A stretch of 64,000 nucleotides of DNA from Calothrix sp. PCC 7716. Its GTDB lineage: Bacteria > Cyanobacteriota > Cyanobacteriia > Cyanobacteriales > Nostocaceae. Location of the stretch: positions 11,288,580-11,352,579 of the forward strand of contig NZ_AP025018.1 in NCBI RefSeq assembly GCF_019977735.1, given 5' to 3'. Below the pieces are notes generated by a model, which saw only the letters and a list, made by a program, of their open reading frames with translations, searched no databases and was not told the DNA's origin. This document shows, in pieces, positions 33,950 through 43,569 of the stretch; position 1 is the first letter of the stretch; every line of letters starts with the position of its first letter. The translations under genes and the position numbers were made by a program.

Positions 33950-35212
33950 ATGGTATGGCAAATGAAAGATTTATTAGTACTACTATCGCAGGTTTTACTT
34001 GGATGGCTTGTTTTTCAAATCGTTAGCATCAGTATATTTTTCATATCCCTGCGCTCGACCCATAGCACTTACAGTCACGAATTACCAAAAACTGCTGTTG
34101 TACTATCATTGCGGGGAGCAGACCCTTTTTTATCAAATGTTCTACGCGCGCTTCTACATCAAAATTATCCTGCATACGATTTAAAGATAGTTGTTGACAA
34201 CATTACAGACCCAGCGTGGAATGTCGCTATAAATGTAATAACAGAGTTTGCCGCCAGCAACTGTTCTCTTAGCGTTTTAAAAAATCCCCTTTCTACATGT
34301 AGCCTCAAATGTAGTTCAATTGTTCAAGCTGTTTCTGAGCTAGATGCTTCATATCAAGTTGTAGTATTGGTTGATGCAGATGCAATGGTTTATACAAACT
34401 GGTTGCGTGATTTAGTCAGTCCTTTAAATAACCCAAAAGTAGGCGCCACAACAGGAAACCGCTGGTATTTACCCGATGGTATATACTGGGGTTCGCTAGT
34501 TAGATATGTATGGAACGTCTCCGCAGTTATTCAAATGGTTTTATATCAAATAGCTTGGGGTGGTTCACTAGCGATAAAAACCGAAGTCATTCATCAAACA
34601 AGATTGATAGATATTTGGAAACGCGCGTATGCAGACGACACACCACTGCGAAGCATATTGAAAAAACACGGTTGGCAAATTAAGTTTGTCCCTTCAGTAA
34701 TGTTGTTAAACCGTGAAGAATGTAAACTACCTAATTTAGTACACTGGTTAAGGCGCCAGTTATTTTCATCACGGCTATATCACCCGTTTTGGTTTGCTGT
34801 GGTAGCTGATACTGTATTCACAATACTCATACCAAATATAGTCTTACTAATTGGCGTAGTAGCATTGATAACAACAGATTTCAGGACATTTATACTAGCC
34901 ATGAGTTATTTTGCTGGCTATATGATAGTCTTAATCATTTTTATCTTGCTAATAGATAAACGCATCCGAAGTATAATTAGTAAACGCTGTGAAATATTAC
35001 CGAAATCTTCACCCTTGACTGCATTTAAACTTTTAATAGCACTACCCTTAACTCAATGGATAAACGCAATAGCAATGGTAGCTTCACATTGGGCGCCGAC
35101 CATTGACTGGCGTGGTGTGACATATAGAATAAAAGGACGCTGGAATATAAAGTTAATTGAATATCGCCCTTATCAAAGCAGCAAATCAAACAACAGCAAA
35201 ATCTCTTTATAA
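33950..35212 (+). CDS. Membrane-bound family 2 glycosyltransferase
   Basis: ATG 33950 gives 420 residues; a GTG at 33896 would add 18. One N-terminal membrane helix, a GT-A domain (about 40-270) with VVLSLRGADPFLSNVLRALL, the metal-binding DAD (VVLVDADAMV), then a hydrophobic C-terminus with three to four helices. This layout recalls ceramide glucosyltransferase-like and HpnI-like enzymes that glycosylate a lipid. The QxxRW-type motif is seen as LRRQLF. Acceptor unknown. Confidence 0.82.
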   Translation: MVWQMKDLLVLLSQVLLGWLVFQIVSISIFFISLRSTHSTYSHELPKTAVVLSLRGADPFLSNVLRALLHQNYPAYDLKIVVDNITDPAWNVAINVITEFAASNCSLSVLKNPLSTCSLKCSSIVQAVSELDASYQVVVLVDADAMVYTNWLRDLVSPLNNPKVGATTGNRWYLPDGIYWGSLVRYVWNVSAVIQMVLYQIAWGGSLAIKTEVIHQTRLIDIWKRAYADDTPLRSILKKHGWQIKFVPSVMLLNREECKLPNLVHWLRRQLFSSRLYHPFWFAVVADTVFTILIPNIVLLIGVVALITTDFRTFILAMSYFAGYMIVLIIFILLIDKRIRSIISKRCEILPKSSPLTAFKLLIALPLTQWINAIAMVASHWAPTIDWRGVTYRIKGRWNIKLIEYRPYQSSKSNNSKISL

Positions 35213-35547
35213 CACTCTCTTGTGGAGCGGGCATCCCACAAGAAACTCCATCCTTCAGCAAATTTTGGAAAAACTTCTCTTACTCTGTGTTCTCTGTGTC
35301 TCTGTGGTAAAATTTCAAGAACCAGTTTGTTACAAATAACGAAATAATTACTCTATATATAGCAGCAGTAAATCATTCGTAAAATTTATACGTTGTAGAG
35401 ACCGAATATATCCGGTCTCTACATTTAGGCATTTTTTACAAATCATGTAAGACTGCTACATATGTTTAGCACAAGTCAAAAAATTAGACATCCTACCGCG
35501 CGCTCGCACACAGTACAATATAAAAACTAGGCGCATACTGGATTATC
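35213..35547. other. Gene-free interval rich in dispersed repeats
   Basis: 35219-35242 is CTTGTGGAGCGGGCATCCCACAAG (repeat of the 36.6 kb type), 35285-35310 is the CTCTGTG element, and 35395-35422 is GTAGAGACCG...CGGTCTCTAC. The last 100 bases should hold the aroC promoter. Confidence 0.65.
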
Positions 35548-36636
35548 ATGGGCAACACATTTGGACATCTGTTTTCTGTTACTACGTTTGGCGAGTCTCA
35601 CGGTGGTGGAGTGGGAGTTGTAATTGATGGGTGTCCACCTAGGTTGGAAATTACCCCAGAAGAAATACAGTTTGAACTCGACAGGCGCCGTCCTGGGCAA
35701 AGTAAAATTGTCACACCGCGTAAAGAAGACGATACATGTGAGATTCTCTCAGGTGTGTTTGAAGGTAAAACACTGGGAACACCAATATCTATATTAGTAC
35801 GCAACAAAAATACTCGTGCCCAAGACTATGACGAGATGTCGATGAAGTATCGCCCATCTCATGCTGATGCAACGTATGATGCAAAATATGGGTTTCGTAA
35901 CTGGGAAGGTGGTGGACGTTCTAGCGCGCGCGAGACTATTGGTAGAGTAGCAGCAGGCGCCATTGCTAAAAAAATTCTACGTCAAGTTGCAGGTGTCGAA
36001 GTTATTGGTTACGTCAAACGCATCAAAGATTTAGAAGGTGTTGTAGACCCAGGAAAAGTTACACTCGAACAAGTAGAAAGTAACATCGTCCGCTGTCCCG
36101 ATACCGAAGCAGCACAGCGCATGATAGATTTAATCGAAAAAATTCGCAACGACGGTAACTCAATAGGTGGTGTCGTCGAATGCGTCGCGCGTAACGTACC
36201 CAAAGGTTTAGGCGAACCAGTATTTGATAAACTCGAAGCGGATATTGCCAAAGGTGTAATGTCACTCCCTGCTAGCAAAGGATTTGAAATTGGTTCAGGA
36301 TTTGGTGGAACATTATTAACAGGGTTTGAACATAACGACGAATTTTATATCGATGAAAACGGCAATACCCGCACCGTCACCAACCGTTCCGGTGGCATTC
36401 AAGGCGGTATTTCCAACGGTGAAAATATTCTTATAAATGTAGCATTTAAACCCACAGCCACCATCCGTAAAGAACAAAAAACCGTTACAAATGAAGGCGA
36501 AGAAACAACATTAGCAGGTAAAGGAAGACACGACCCCTGCGTATTACCGCGCGCGGTTCCAATGGTAGAAGCAATGGTAGCACTAGTACTATGCGACCAC
36601 CTACTAAGACATCATGGTCAATGTAAACTACTCTAA
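35548..36636 (+). CDS. aroC: Chorismate synthase
   Basis: 362 residues, full length. Signatures are [18 protein letters not shown] at the start, [18 protein letters not shown], and the third near the C-terminus [17 protein letters not shown]. It converts EPSP to chorismate with reduced FMN, the last shikimate step to aromatic amino acids, quinones and folate. Single gene, followed by a hairpin repeat. Confidence 0.97.
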   Translation: MGNTFGHLFSVTTFGESHGGGVGVVIDGCPPRLEITPEEIQFELDRRRPGQSKIVTPRKEDDTCEILSGVFEGKTLGTPISILVRNKNTRAQDYDEMSMKYRPSHADATYDAKYGFRNWEGGGRSSARETIGRVAAGAIAKKILRQVAGVEVIGYVKRIKDLEGVVDPGKVTLEQVESNIVRCPDTEAAQRMIDLIEKIRNDGNSIGGVVECVARNVPKGLGEPVFDKLEADIAKGVMSLPASKGFEIGSGFGGTLLTGFEHNDEFYIDENGNTRTVTNRSGGIQGGISNGENILINVAFKPTATIRKEQKTVTNEGEETTLAGKGRHDPCVLPRAVPMVEAMVALVLCDHLLRHHGQCKLL

Positions 36637-36643
36637 ATCTAAC

Positions 36644-36671
36644 TCTTGTGGAGCGGGCATCCCTGCCCGCC
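36644..36671. repeat. Dispersed hairpin after aroC
   Basis: CTTGTGGAGCGGGCATCCCTGCCCGCCC; the GCGGGCA/TGCCCGC arms make a compact hairpin eight bases after the aroC stop. Likely used as terminator. The IS701-like element is inserted 11 bases further. Confidence 0.7.
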
Positions 36672-36682
36672 CATAAAGCTAA

Positions 36683-38121
36683 CGCTCTTTCATCACTCTG
36701 GCTAAAGTAAAATAACTGCATGTCAATTTTATTCGGAACTAAATGCTACATATCCCTTGAATTGATTCATAATATTTATTAGCTTTAAAAATCCAGTTTG
36801 TAGGCAGGGAATATTAAAAATAGTGAGCCAAGGCTTAATTAAATTGAAAAATCCATATGGTTGAATAATGAGACGTAAATTATTTAAAGTAGACTTCCAC
36901 CCTCCACTAAAATCCCACCAATTATGTTGACTATAAATTGATGGTTCTGACTTGGAATATGACTGACCATCGGGAATTTCAGCATCAGCTTTGCTGTCTA
37001 TTCCTCGCGCGGCGGCGTGCCAGCTAATCATCAAATAAACACAACAAACAACTGACCACCATCTTTCTATTTGTTCATAATTAGTTACTCGAAAATCTGC
37101 CCATCCTAATTCATTCTTAGCTTGTTTTAACCCATACTCAATCCAATTACGAAATCCATAAAGATTTCCAACTGTCTTTTTAATTTCACCTGGTAAATTA
37201 CTAATTATATACCAGGTCGTGTTTTTTCGTTCTTTCAATATATCTTTAGTAATTTTCCAATATCTAATATCTTCGCTGTTCTCTTCACTATTTTGACAAA
37301 TAATTTCCTGAATATAATAAATTTGTTCGTTTCCATTAGAAAATATTCGGTCAAATGTATGCCAGTCACTATATTCTACATTATCTGAATTTGACCAAGC
37401 TTGATGATTACTTCGTACTGCTAATACATATTTTAACTTAAATCCATCTAAAACTGTCCGGAATGGCTGACTTTCTCCGTATAAACAATCTGCTAAAACC
37501 ACATCAAATTTAAATCCTAGATTTCGTAACTCTTCAATAATTTCTCCAGCTAGTTGTGGCTTAGTTTTATATACATCATTTTCTTGAAGTGTTGATAAGG
37601 GTTTGAAGATTTTAAAAATTAAAGGAAATACTATTGTTCCCCAAACTCCATAAGCATTAACTGAAACTAAGCCATTGTCTACTTTTCCCAGATTTCCAAT
37701 GTATTGTCTCGATACATAATCCGTACTATCTCCTTTCTTCTTATCACCAGTTTCATCTATTACTAATATAAATGATTCCCCTTTTAACATTGATAACGTT
37801 AGAGATAATCTCCGATTTTCTAGATTTTTAATATCCTACGGTGATTCCGTTAAAAAATGATGTAAAGGCTGTTCATTATCTAATCCTACTATTTTTGCAA
37901 TCGCTGGCAGAGATTTTCGTTTTATTTCCGACATCATTCCTACATGAAGGTATTTAAAACTTTCAAAACTTCTTACCTCCGGAAATATATCTTGATATGC
38001 AGCACAGTAATCATCAATGAAGCCAACAGTGGGGGCTGGTTGTCTCGGCATTACCATAGATTCACTCTAAAACCAAGTAATTTGTTCCTTATTATACTCT
38101 AGCTAGAGTGATGAAAGAGCG
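36683..38121. mobile_element. IS701-family-like insertion sequence with 4-bp target duplication
   Basis: The element is 1439 bp. The ends are inverted: CGCTCTTTCATCACTCT at 36683 and its complement ending at 38121, matching for 17 bases and then diverging slightly. CTAA flanks both sides (36679-36682 and 38122-38125), a 4-bp target duplication. One transposase gene fills it. The intact ends and duplication point to a recent insertion. Confidence 0.88.
36729..38057 (-). pseudogene. IS701-like transposase interrupted by one in-frame TAG
   Basis: Two frame-compatible parts: residues from 38057 to the TAG at 37836-37838, and the rest from there to 36729. The upstream part ends HHFLTESP, where IS701 transposases continue with Trp; TGG to TAG explains the stop. 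No frameshift is present. The downstream part keeps the DDE-type stretches (VIDETGDKKKG, VVLADCLYGE) and the ending FRNWIEYGLKQAKNELGWADFR. Unless the stop is suppressed, transposition must be provided in trans. Confidence 0.87.
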
Positions 38122-38284
38122 CTAATTACTTAAAAATCAATGTTCAGTTGAAAATCTGTCACATACTTTAAACTAGTATCTTAGTTGTTCGTAGTATCTT
38201 GCTACTTATAACAACGGTGGAAATCTACCATTCTAGGATTTAAACTGGGACTAACAACCTCAGTAAGTTTAGAGGTGCTGCAAC

Positions 38285-39055
38285 ATGGTACGACAAGTTA
38301 CAGACATTGATGCCGCCGACTTGGTTATTTACCCAGAAACCGACGGTGAGCCAATGGCACAAAATACGCTACAGTTTATTTGGATTGTAATTATTAAAGA
38401 AGGTTTAGAGATACTTTTTGCTGACTATCCTGACGTATTCATTGCTGGAGACTTGTTTTGGTATCCAATTGCAGGTGATACTGATACAAAATATGCTCCT
38501 GATGCAATGGTTGTGTTTGGTAGACCTAAAGGTCATAGAAGCTCGTATGTACAAGCAGATGAAGGTAATATAGCACCACAAGTAGTATTTGAAATATTGT
38601 CGCCTGGTAACAAAAAACAAGAAATGGACGACAAATTCGACTTTTACCAAAAGTACGGCGCCGAGGAATACTATACATATGACCCACATAAAAATCTTTT
38701 AAAAGGCTGGTTGCGCTCAAAGAAAACTTTAAAACCAATCAACAACATAAATAACTGGGTAAGTCCACGTTTGCAAATTAAATTTGTGTTGGCGCCAACA
38801 ACACTGGAAATTTACCGTCCAGACGGTCGCAAGTTCACAACTCCCGTAGAACTCGACGAATTATATAGATTTGAACAACAACGCGCGGATGCTGAACAAC
38901 AACGTGCCGATGCTGAACAACAACGTGCCGATGCTGAACGACAGGCAAGATTAAATGCAGTACCCCAGTTACTACAAACAGGAATGAGCATTGAACAAGT
39001 CGCACAGATTCTTTCGTTAACAGTGCAAGAAGTTGAAAGCTTAAACCCCAATTAG
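38285..39055 (+). CDS. Uma2 family protein (DUF820, PD-(D/E)XK-like fold)
   Basis: 256 residues. Uma2 core marks: DLFWYPIAG, YAPDAMVVFGRPKG and PQVVFEILSPGNKKQEM, with D...E-x-hydrophobic-S residues of the nuclease-like site. The C-terminal third has a 7-residue repeat (EQQRADA three times, from a 21-bp DNA repeat) and then a helix-turn-helix-like end (SIEQVAQILSLTVQEVESL). The family is very abundant in cyanobacteria; function is undefined. Confidence 0.88.
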   Translation: MVRQVTDIDAADLVIYPETDGEPMAQNTLQFIWIVIIKEGLEILFADYPDVFIAGDLFWYPIAGDTDTKYAPDAMVVFGRPKGHRSSYVQADEGNIAPQVVFEILSPGNKKQEMDDKFDFYQKYGAEEYYTYDPHKNLLKGWLRSKKTLKPINNINNWVSPRLQIKFVLAPTTLEIYRPDGRKFTTPVELDELYRFEQQRADAEQQRADAEQQRADAERQARLNAVPQLLQTGMSIEQVAQILSLTVQEVESLNPN

Positions 39056-39186
39056 AAAATAGTCGGGTTCCAAACATGAAATTCTCCTAAAATGTGGAAT
39101 CCCAAAGCGGGAACCCAACTTATTATCCTACAAATTGTGAGATGGGTATAGAGGCGCCTATTCCCACAAATTTATGATTTTTTTTA

Positions 39187-39408
39187 ATGAAAGCAGTACA
39201 AAACTCAAAACCTTGGGCAATGCGAACTTTAATTAAAGCAGGGGCAAACGTAAATCTTAGAATCGAAGATGGAAAAACAGCGTTATATTTTGCTAATAAT
39301 CCTCAACAAAAGCACCCTGTTATCAAAAAGATATTATTAAAAGCTACTAGCTTATTCATTTTTTGCGCTTGGAATAGAATTACTACTTTAGGGGGTAGTT
39401 ATGTTTGA
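39187..39408 (+). pseudogene. Ankyrin-repeat fragment
   Basis: About 73 codons, of which residues 10-40 form one ankyrin unit (TLIKAGANVNLRIEDGKTALYFA). The tail (LFIFCAWNRITTLGG) is unlike an ankyrin, and there is no upstream repeat. It overlaps the next start by eight bases. Most likely the remains of a longer gene in a decaying patch. Confidence 0.5.
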
Positions 39409-39631
39409 ATGTCAAGTGTGTAAAAATAATCAAGCACGCGAAAAACTGGTTGACGAAGTATTTAAAATTGATGGTAAACATGCTTTAGTAGAAAATATTC
39501 CTGCAAAAGTATGTGGACGTTGCGGAGAAGCTGTATTTAGTAGCGAAACAACTGAAAAAATTAGACAGATGTTACATGGCACCGCTAAACCATTACAATC
39601 AATTCATATGAATGTTTTTGACTTTAACTAA
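39401..39631 (+). CDS. YgiT-type zinc finger protein (orphan antitoxin-like)
   Basis: 76 residues. Two CxxC knuckles (CQVC and CGRCGE) bind zinc as in the N-terminal half of MqsA/YgiT antitoxins; no HTH follows. These proteins usually sit after a DUF4258 or MqsR-like toxin gene, but here an ankyrin fragment precedes it, so the partner seems lost. A degraded copy of its 3' end occurs at 40126-40204. Confidence 0.85.
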   Translation: MFECQVCKNNQAREKLVDEVFKIDGKHALVENIPAKVCGRCGEAVFSSETTEKIRQMLHGTAKPLQSIHMNVFDFN

Positions 39632-39656
39632 TGCATACAACTAAGTACAAATACTC

Positions 39657-39878
39657 ATGAACACTTTAAAAGAAATCGAAGCTGCGATTAAGAAGTTACC
39701 AGAAGATGATGCCCGTCAACTAGCAGCATGGCTTCGAGCATATTTAAATGATATGTGGGATGAGCAAATAAAGACAGACTTGATATCAGGTAAGTTAGAT
39801 AAATTAATAGCCAAAGCAGAAGCGGACATAGCAGCAAACCGAATTAAAGATTTAGATGAAATCCTTAACGACGATTGA
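39657..39878 (+). CDS. Antitoxin of a RelE/ParE-type pair
   Basis: 73 residues, helical, acidic C-terminus (KDLDEILNDD). The N-terminal LKEIEAAIKKLPEDDARQLAAWL is common in cyanobacterial antitoxins encoded before RelE-like toxins. Its last 23 bases overlap the toxin start, typical translational coupling. It lies between the YgiT gene and the toxin. Confidence 0.82.
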   Translation: MNTLKEIEAAIKKLPEDDARQLAAWLRAYLNDMWDEQIKTDLISGKLDKLIAKAEADIAANRIKDLDEILNDD

Positions 39879-40113
39879 TTTTTGGGAAGCTTACTCAGCA
39901 CTACCTCAACAAATAAAAGGGCAAGCTAAAAAAGCTTATCGCCTTTGGAAAGAAAATCAACAACATCCCTCATTGCATTTTAAAAAGGTAGGGAAAGATC
40001 TTTGGTCTGCGCGTATAACAGATGATTATCGCGCGTTGGCATTAAAAAAGGGAGATGATTATTACTGGTTTTGGATTGGTACTCATGATGAATATGATGC
40101 TCAGTTAAATTAA
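39856..40113 (+). CDS. RelE/ParE-family toxin
   Basis: 85 residues. Typical stretches: LPQQIKGQAKKAYRLWKENQQHPSL split over the first helices, then LWSARITDDYRALALKKGDDYYWFWIGTHDEYD, with the beta-sheet core, Arg residues and a final His-D-E-Y. Such toxins cut mRNA on the ribosome or hit gyrase; the subtype is not certain. It forms an overlapping operon with the antitoxin. Confidence 0.85.
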   Translation: MKSLTTIDFWEAYSALPQQIKGQAKKAYRLWKENQQHPSLHFKKVGKDLWSARITDDYRALALKKGDDYYWFWIGTHDEYDAQLN

Positions 40114-40125
40114 CATTCACTACAA

Positions 40126-40204
40126 CTGAGAAAATTAGACAGATGTTACATGGCGCCGCTAAATCAGTAAAATAAACTTCTATGGATGTTTTTGTTTTCA
40201 ACTA
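40126..40204 (+). pseudogene. Duplicated 3' tail of the YgiT gene
   Basis: The stretch reads TTEKIRQMLHGAAKS in frame, nearly the same as 39549-39631 of the YgiT gene (TTEKIRQMLHGTAKP). It continues to match through the ATGGATGTTTTTG...TTCAACTA end. It has no 5' part. It overlaps the 3' end of the truncated glycosyltransferase, so it marks a recombination joint. Confidence 0.8.
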
Positions 40205-41199
40205 ATTAAACCATCTGACAGAAATATCTGAGAGAAGTTAAAAACAAAGTAGTTACGTAAATAATGATTTATATTCATAACAAAAGCAAAACTTGTTACA
40301 AATAAGGTAGGTTTCCATACTGAAAAGCGTAGATACTTGACTTGCGATAACGTTACCCAAATTAAAAACGGCAAAATATAAAAGTAAGCTGTTCCTTTGG
40401 TTAAAATGCACAACCCTAAACTACAACCAAATAATAGGTATGTATCCCAAGTGGTATTTTTGCCTTTATCGATGATTGTTAAAGTATAACAAGCAAGGCA
40501 AACTAACCAAAATGCTTCAACATAATCATTTTGTGTACTCGATGCTTGTAATATTCCCATTGGAATTGTCGCTGCTGCAACCGTGGCAAATGTCTGTCCT
40601 AATGAGTTTGCTTCTAGTTGCTTTGCTATTAATGATACTCCTATCAAACACCCAATCATGCTTAACCACTGTACTGAGTTAGCAAAGTAGTCTCCCCCAC
40701 TTAAAAGTTGAAACTGCATGATTACATATTCAGACCAGGGATTTTGATATAGCTGTGGTGTGTAGCTTACTGGATAATGCGCTACACTAGAGTTTTGTAT
40801 CCAATGTACTACACGTGGCATGTGGTAGTTCATTGAGTTCCAATGATTTGGTGGCGCCACTAAGCCAATTAAACCTGTCGATACTATAATGAACCCAACA
40901 CCACTTAACAATAGAGTTGATAGCTTAGGCTGTTTGAGATTTATAATATTTGAGTTTTGATTTGTTAATTGAAAGTAAAAAGTTATTATTACAATATCTA
41001 TTGCAAACCAAGCACCAAAAAGTGATTCAAAACTAATCAAGTTAAACCAACTTAATGACTCTGTAATAGCGGTGACTATTAAACCCCAAATTACAGTAGA
41101 TGATATTATAGACTGGCGCCAAGAATTATTACGATTATTTAAGTTATAAAAAATACAGTATAAAAAAGTTAAGGCAATGATAGGCAATATTAAAAGCAT
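40198..41199 (-). pseudogene. Family 39-like membrane glycosyltransferase, C-terminally truncated
   Basis: 333 residues with about eight hydrophobic segments; relatives are usually 500-600 residues. The periplasmic loop WNSMNYHMPRVVHW has Asn where family members commonly have Asp, the likely catalytic acid. The frame ends at FNFSQIFLSDGLIS inside what should be another membrane segment, exactly where the YgiT tail duplication begins. Both signs support loss of function. The original acceptor is unknown. Confidence 0.72.
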
Positions 41200-41225
41200 T
41201 GATTTAACTAATTACTTATTGCAAA

Positions 41226-41294
41226 GAAACCTGGTTTCTATGCAAAATCGTCGATTTTATTACAAGTTATCGACAAAGAAACCAGGTTTCTAGA
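41226..41294. repeat. Inverted AGAAACCTGGTTTCT repeat
   Basis: Copies at 41227-41242 and 41276-41292 face each other. Related single copies (GAAACCGGGTTTCT) are near 26.5, 49.17 and 59.94 kb. Confidence 0.7.
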
Positions 41295-41410
41295 ATTGTA
41301 CCTAAGTTTTTAGCCTGTAAGATGAAGACCCAAAAATAAATCAAAATAACATAAATCTCCAATACCGCAGTATCATAAGAGACGGTGTTTATATATACTG
41401 GTTATCTGAC

Positions 41411-41665
41411 ATGGATTTTATTACAGCTTTAGGTTTAGTAGCTGCGACACTGACAACTTTCTCGTTTTTGCCGCAGCTTCTAAAAATATGGCAAACGAAG
41501 TCAGCTAAAGATGTTTCGTTTGTAATGCTGATTTTTTTCAATGCTGGAATTTTACTGTGGTTGATATATGGACTTTATCTGTCTGCTTTGCCGATTATCT
41601 TAGCTAACGGTATAACTTTGTTTTTCAACCTCATTATCCTACTGCTTAAGATAAAATATAAATAA
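41411..41665 (+). CDS. SemiSWEET-type sugar transporter
   Basis: 84 residues with three membrane helices, the SemiSWEET half-transporter length. The PQ motif (FLPQLLKIWQTKSAKDVSF) and the second helix (IYGLYLSALPIILANG) are clear. Dimers carry sugars by facilitated diffusion. The substrate is not predictable. It is 34 bases upstream of the radical SAM gene on the same strand and may be co-transcribed. Confidence 0.9.
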   Translation: MDFITALGLVAATLTTFSFLPQLLKIWQTKSAKDVSFVMLIFFNAGILLWLIYGLYLSALPIILANGITLFFNLIILLLKIKYK

Positions 41666-41699
41666 ATGTATAATTTAATGTTACAAATCTAAAATTTCT

Positions 41700-43343
41700 A
41701 TGACATCTTCTTTATTTGCCGACGAACACCTATTATTTGACCCTGTTACTCCTGATAATGATGCTATTCCTGTGATTTTCGCGTTTCCTAACGAGTACAC
41801 AGTGGGAATTACCAGTTTAGGATATCAGATAGTATGGGCAACTTTAGCTACGCGCGCCGATTTACAGGTGAGTCGTTTGTTTACCGATATTTCTGAACAG
41901 CTACCACGACAACCGGAAATTTTAGGCTTTTCGATATCGTGGGAACTTGATTATGTTAATATTCTCAGTTTACTCGAATCTTTAAATATTCCGATTCGTG
42001 CAAGAGAGCGCAGTACCCATCATCCTATTGTATTTGGAGGTGGGCCTGTTTTGACGGCAAACCCCGAACCTTTTGCTGATTTTTTTGATGTTGTTCTCTT
42101 GGGTGACGGGGAAAATTTATTAGGTGATTTTATTGATGCTTATAAACAAGTTAGAGGTGAGTCTAGAGAAACTCAATTAAAAGCTTTGGCACAAGTACCG
42201 GGAATTTATGTTCCTAGTTTATATCAAGTTGAGTATCATAGCCCTGACGGCGCCATTAAATCTATACAACCTATTTCGTCTGATGTGAGTGCAACGGTTC
42301 AAAAGCAAACTTATCGTGGTAATACTTTATCTGCATCAACGGTAGTTACTTCTAAAGCTGCTTGGGAAAGTATTTTCATGGTGGAAGTGGTACGGAGTTG
42401 TCCTGAAATGTGTCGCTTCTGTTTAGCAAGTTATTTAACTTTGCCTTTTAGAACTGCGAGTTTGGAAGGTTCACTTATTCCAGCTATTGAACGTGGATTA
42501 AAAGTTACTAATAGATTAGGACTATTAGGCGCCTCTGTAACACAGCATCCTGAATTTAATACGTTGCTCGACTATATCAACCAACCTAAGTATGATGATG
42601 TAAGATTGAGTATAGCATCAGTTAGGACAAACACGGTAACAAAAGAGTTAGCGGCAACTTTGGCAAAGCGCGATACTAAATCTCTAACTATTGCCGTTGA
42701 AAGCGGTTCTGAAAAAGTTCGCAAAATAATTAATAAAAAGCTCGAACAAGATGATATAATACAAGCCGCTATTAATGCAAAAACTGGCGGGTTATCTGGA
42801 TTAAAGCTTTATGGGATGGTGGGAATTCCCGGTGAAGAAGCCGAAGATTTAGATGCTACTATCAAAATGATGCTTGATTTGAAAAAAGCGGCGCCTGGTT
42901 TAAGGTTAACTTTTGGATGCAGTACTTTTGTTCCAAAATCACATACACCTTTCCAATGGTTCGGTGTAAATAAGCAAGCAGAAAAACGATTACAGCTTTT
43001 ACAAAAAAATCTTAAGCCAAAGGGTATCGATTTTCGTCCAGAAAGTTATAACTGGTCGATTATTCAAACTTTATTATCGCGCGGAGACAGGCGCCTGTCT
43101 AAGTTATTGGAGCTAACGCGCGATTTTGGTGATTCTTTGGGAAGTTACAAGCGTGCTTTTAAAGAGTTGAAGGGTCAAGTTCCAGATTTAGATTACTACG
43201 TTTACGATAATTGGTCACACGAGCAGGTCTTACCTTGGAGTCATTTACTTGGACCGCTACCCCAATCTACATTATTAAAGCATTTGGCTTCATCGATGAG
43301 TTATGTAGAGGCGCCAGCAAAAGAACTTCAACCAAGTGTATAA
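41700..43343 (+). CDS. B12-binding-domain radical SAM protein
   Basis: 547 residues. N-terminal part (1-170) is a cobalamin-binding-like Rossmann domain (FGGGPVLTANPEPFADFF). The radical SAM cluster site is RSCPEMCRFCLASY (three Cys, spacing 3 and 2). A long C-terminal part shows YKRAFKELKGQ. It belongs to the group resembling the N-terminal half of TIGR03960 proteins, whose substrate is not known. The CPXCG gene follows after 37 bases. Confidence 0.87.
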   Translation: MTSSLFADEHLLFDPVTPDNDAIPVIFAFPNEYTVGITSLGYQIVWATLATRADLQVSRLFTDISEQLPRQPEILGFSISWELDYVNILSLLESLNIPIRARERSTHHPIVFGGGPVLTANPEPFADFFDVVLLGDGENLLGDFIDAYKQVRGESRETQLKALAQVPGIYVPSLYQVEYHSPDGAIKSIQPISSDVSATVQKQTYRGNTLSASTVVTSKAAWESIFMVEVVRSCPEMCRFCLASYLTLPFRTASLEGSLIPAIERGLKVTNRLGLLGASVTQHPEFNTLLDYINQPKYDDVRLSIASVRTNTVTKELAATLAKRDTKSLTIAVESGSEKVRKIINKKLEQDDIIQAAINAKTGGLSGLKLYGMVGIPGEEAEDLDATIKMMLDLKKAAPGLRLTFGCSTFVPKSHTPFQWFGVNKQAEKRLQLLQKNLKPKGIDFRPESYNWSIIQTLLSRGDRRLSKLLELTRDFGDSLGSYKRAFKELKGQVPDLDYYVYDNWSHEQVLPWSHLLGPLPQSTLLKHLASSMSYVEAPAKELQPSV

Positions 43344-43380
43344 TTATCCTTCTGTGTAGTAAATTCTGCTAAATCCTAAA

Positions 43381-43569
43381 ATGCAAACAACTGCTGTGTA
43401 TTACTGCGCTTACTGTGGTGAAGAAAATCTCACTTTTGTTGATATAAGTGCTGGATTTGAGCAATCTTATATAGAAGATTGCCAAGTTTGCTGTCGTCCC
43501 AATATTTTGTATGTGCGAATTGATGAGGATACGCTTGATGTTGAAATTGATACTGATTACGAAGAGTAA
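43381..43569 (+). CDS. CPXCG motif-containing cysteine-rich protein
   Basis: 62 residues. Two Cys pairs (CAYCGE and CQVCC) form a zinc ribbon, and the C-terminus is acidic (DEDTLDVEIDTDYEE). The family is small and found in proteobacteria and cyanobacteria; function unknown. It is the last gene before a convergent FkbM gene whose stop is adjacent. Confidence 0.85.
   Translation: MQTTAVYYCAYCGEENLTFVDISAGFEQSYIEDCQVCCRPNILYVRIDEDTLDVEIDTDYEE

Noticed and set aside
35157-35339. 60-codon plus frame after the GT2 gene
   Set aside because: Consists of the CTTGTGG and CTCTGTG repeats.
38835-39077. Minus frames with repeated VVQHRHV segments
   Set aside because: Antisense reading of the 21-bp repeat in the Uma2 gene.
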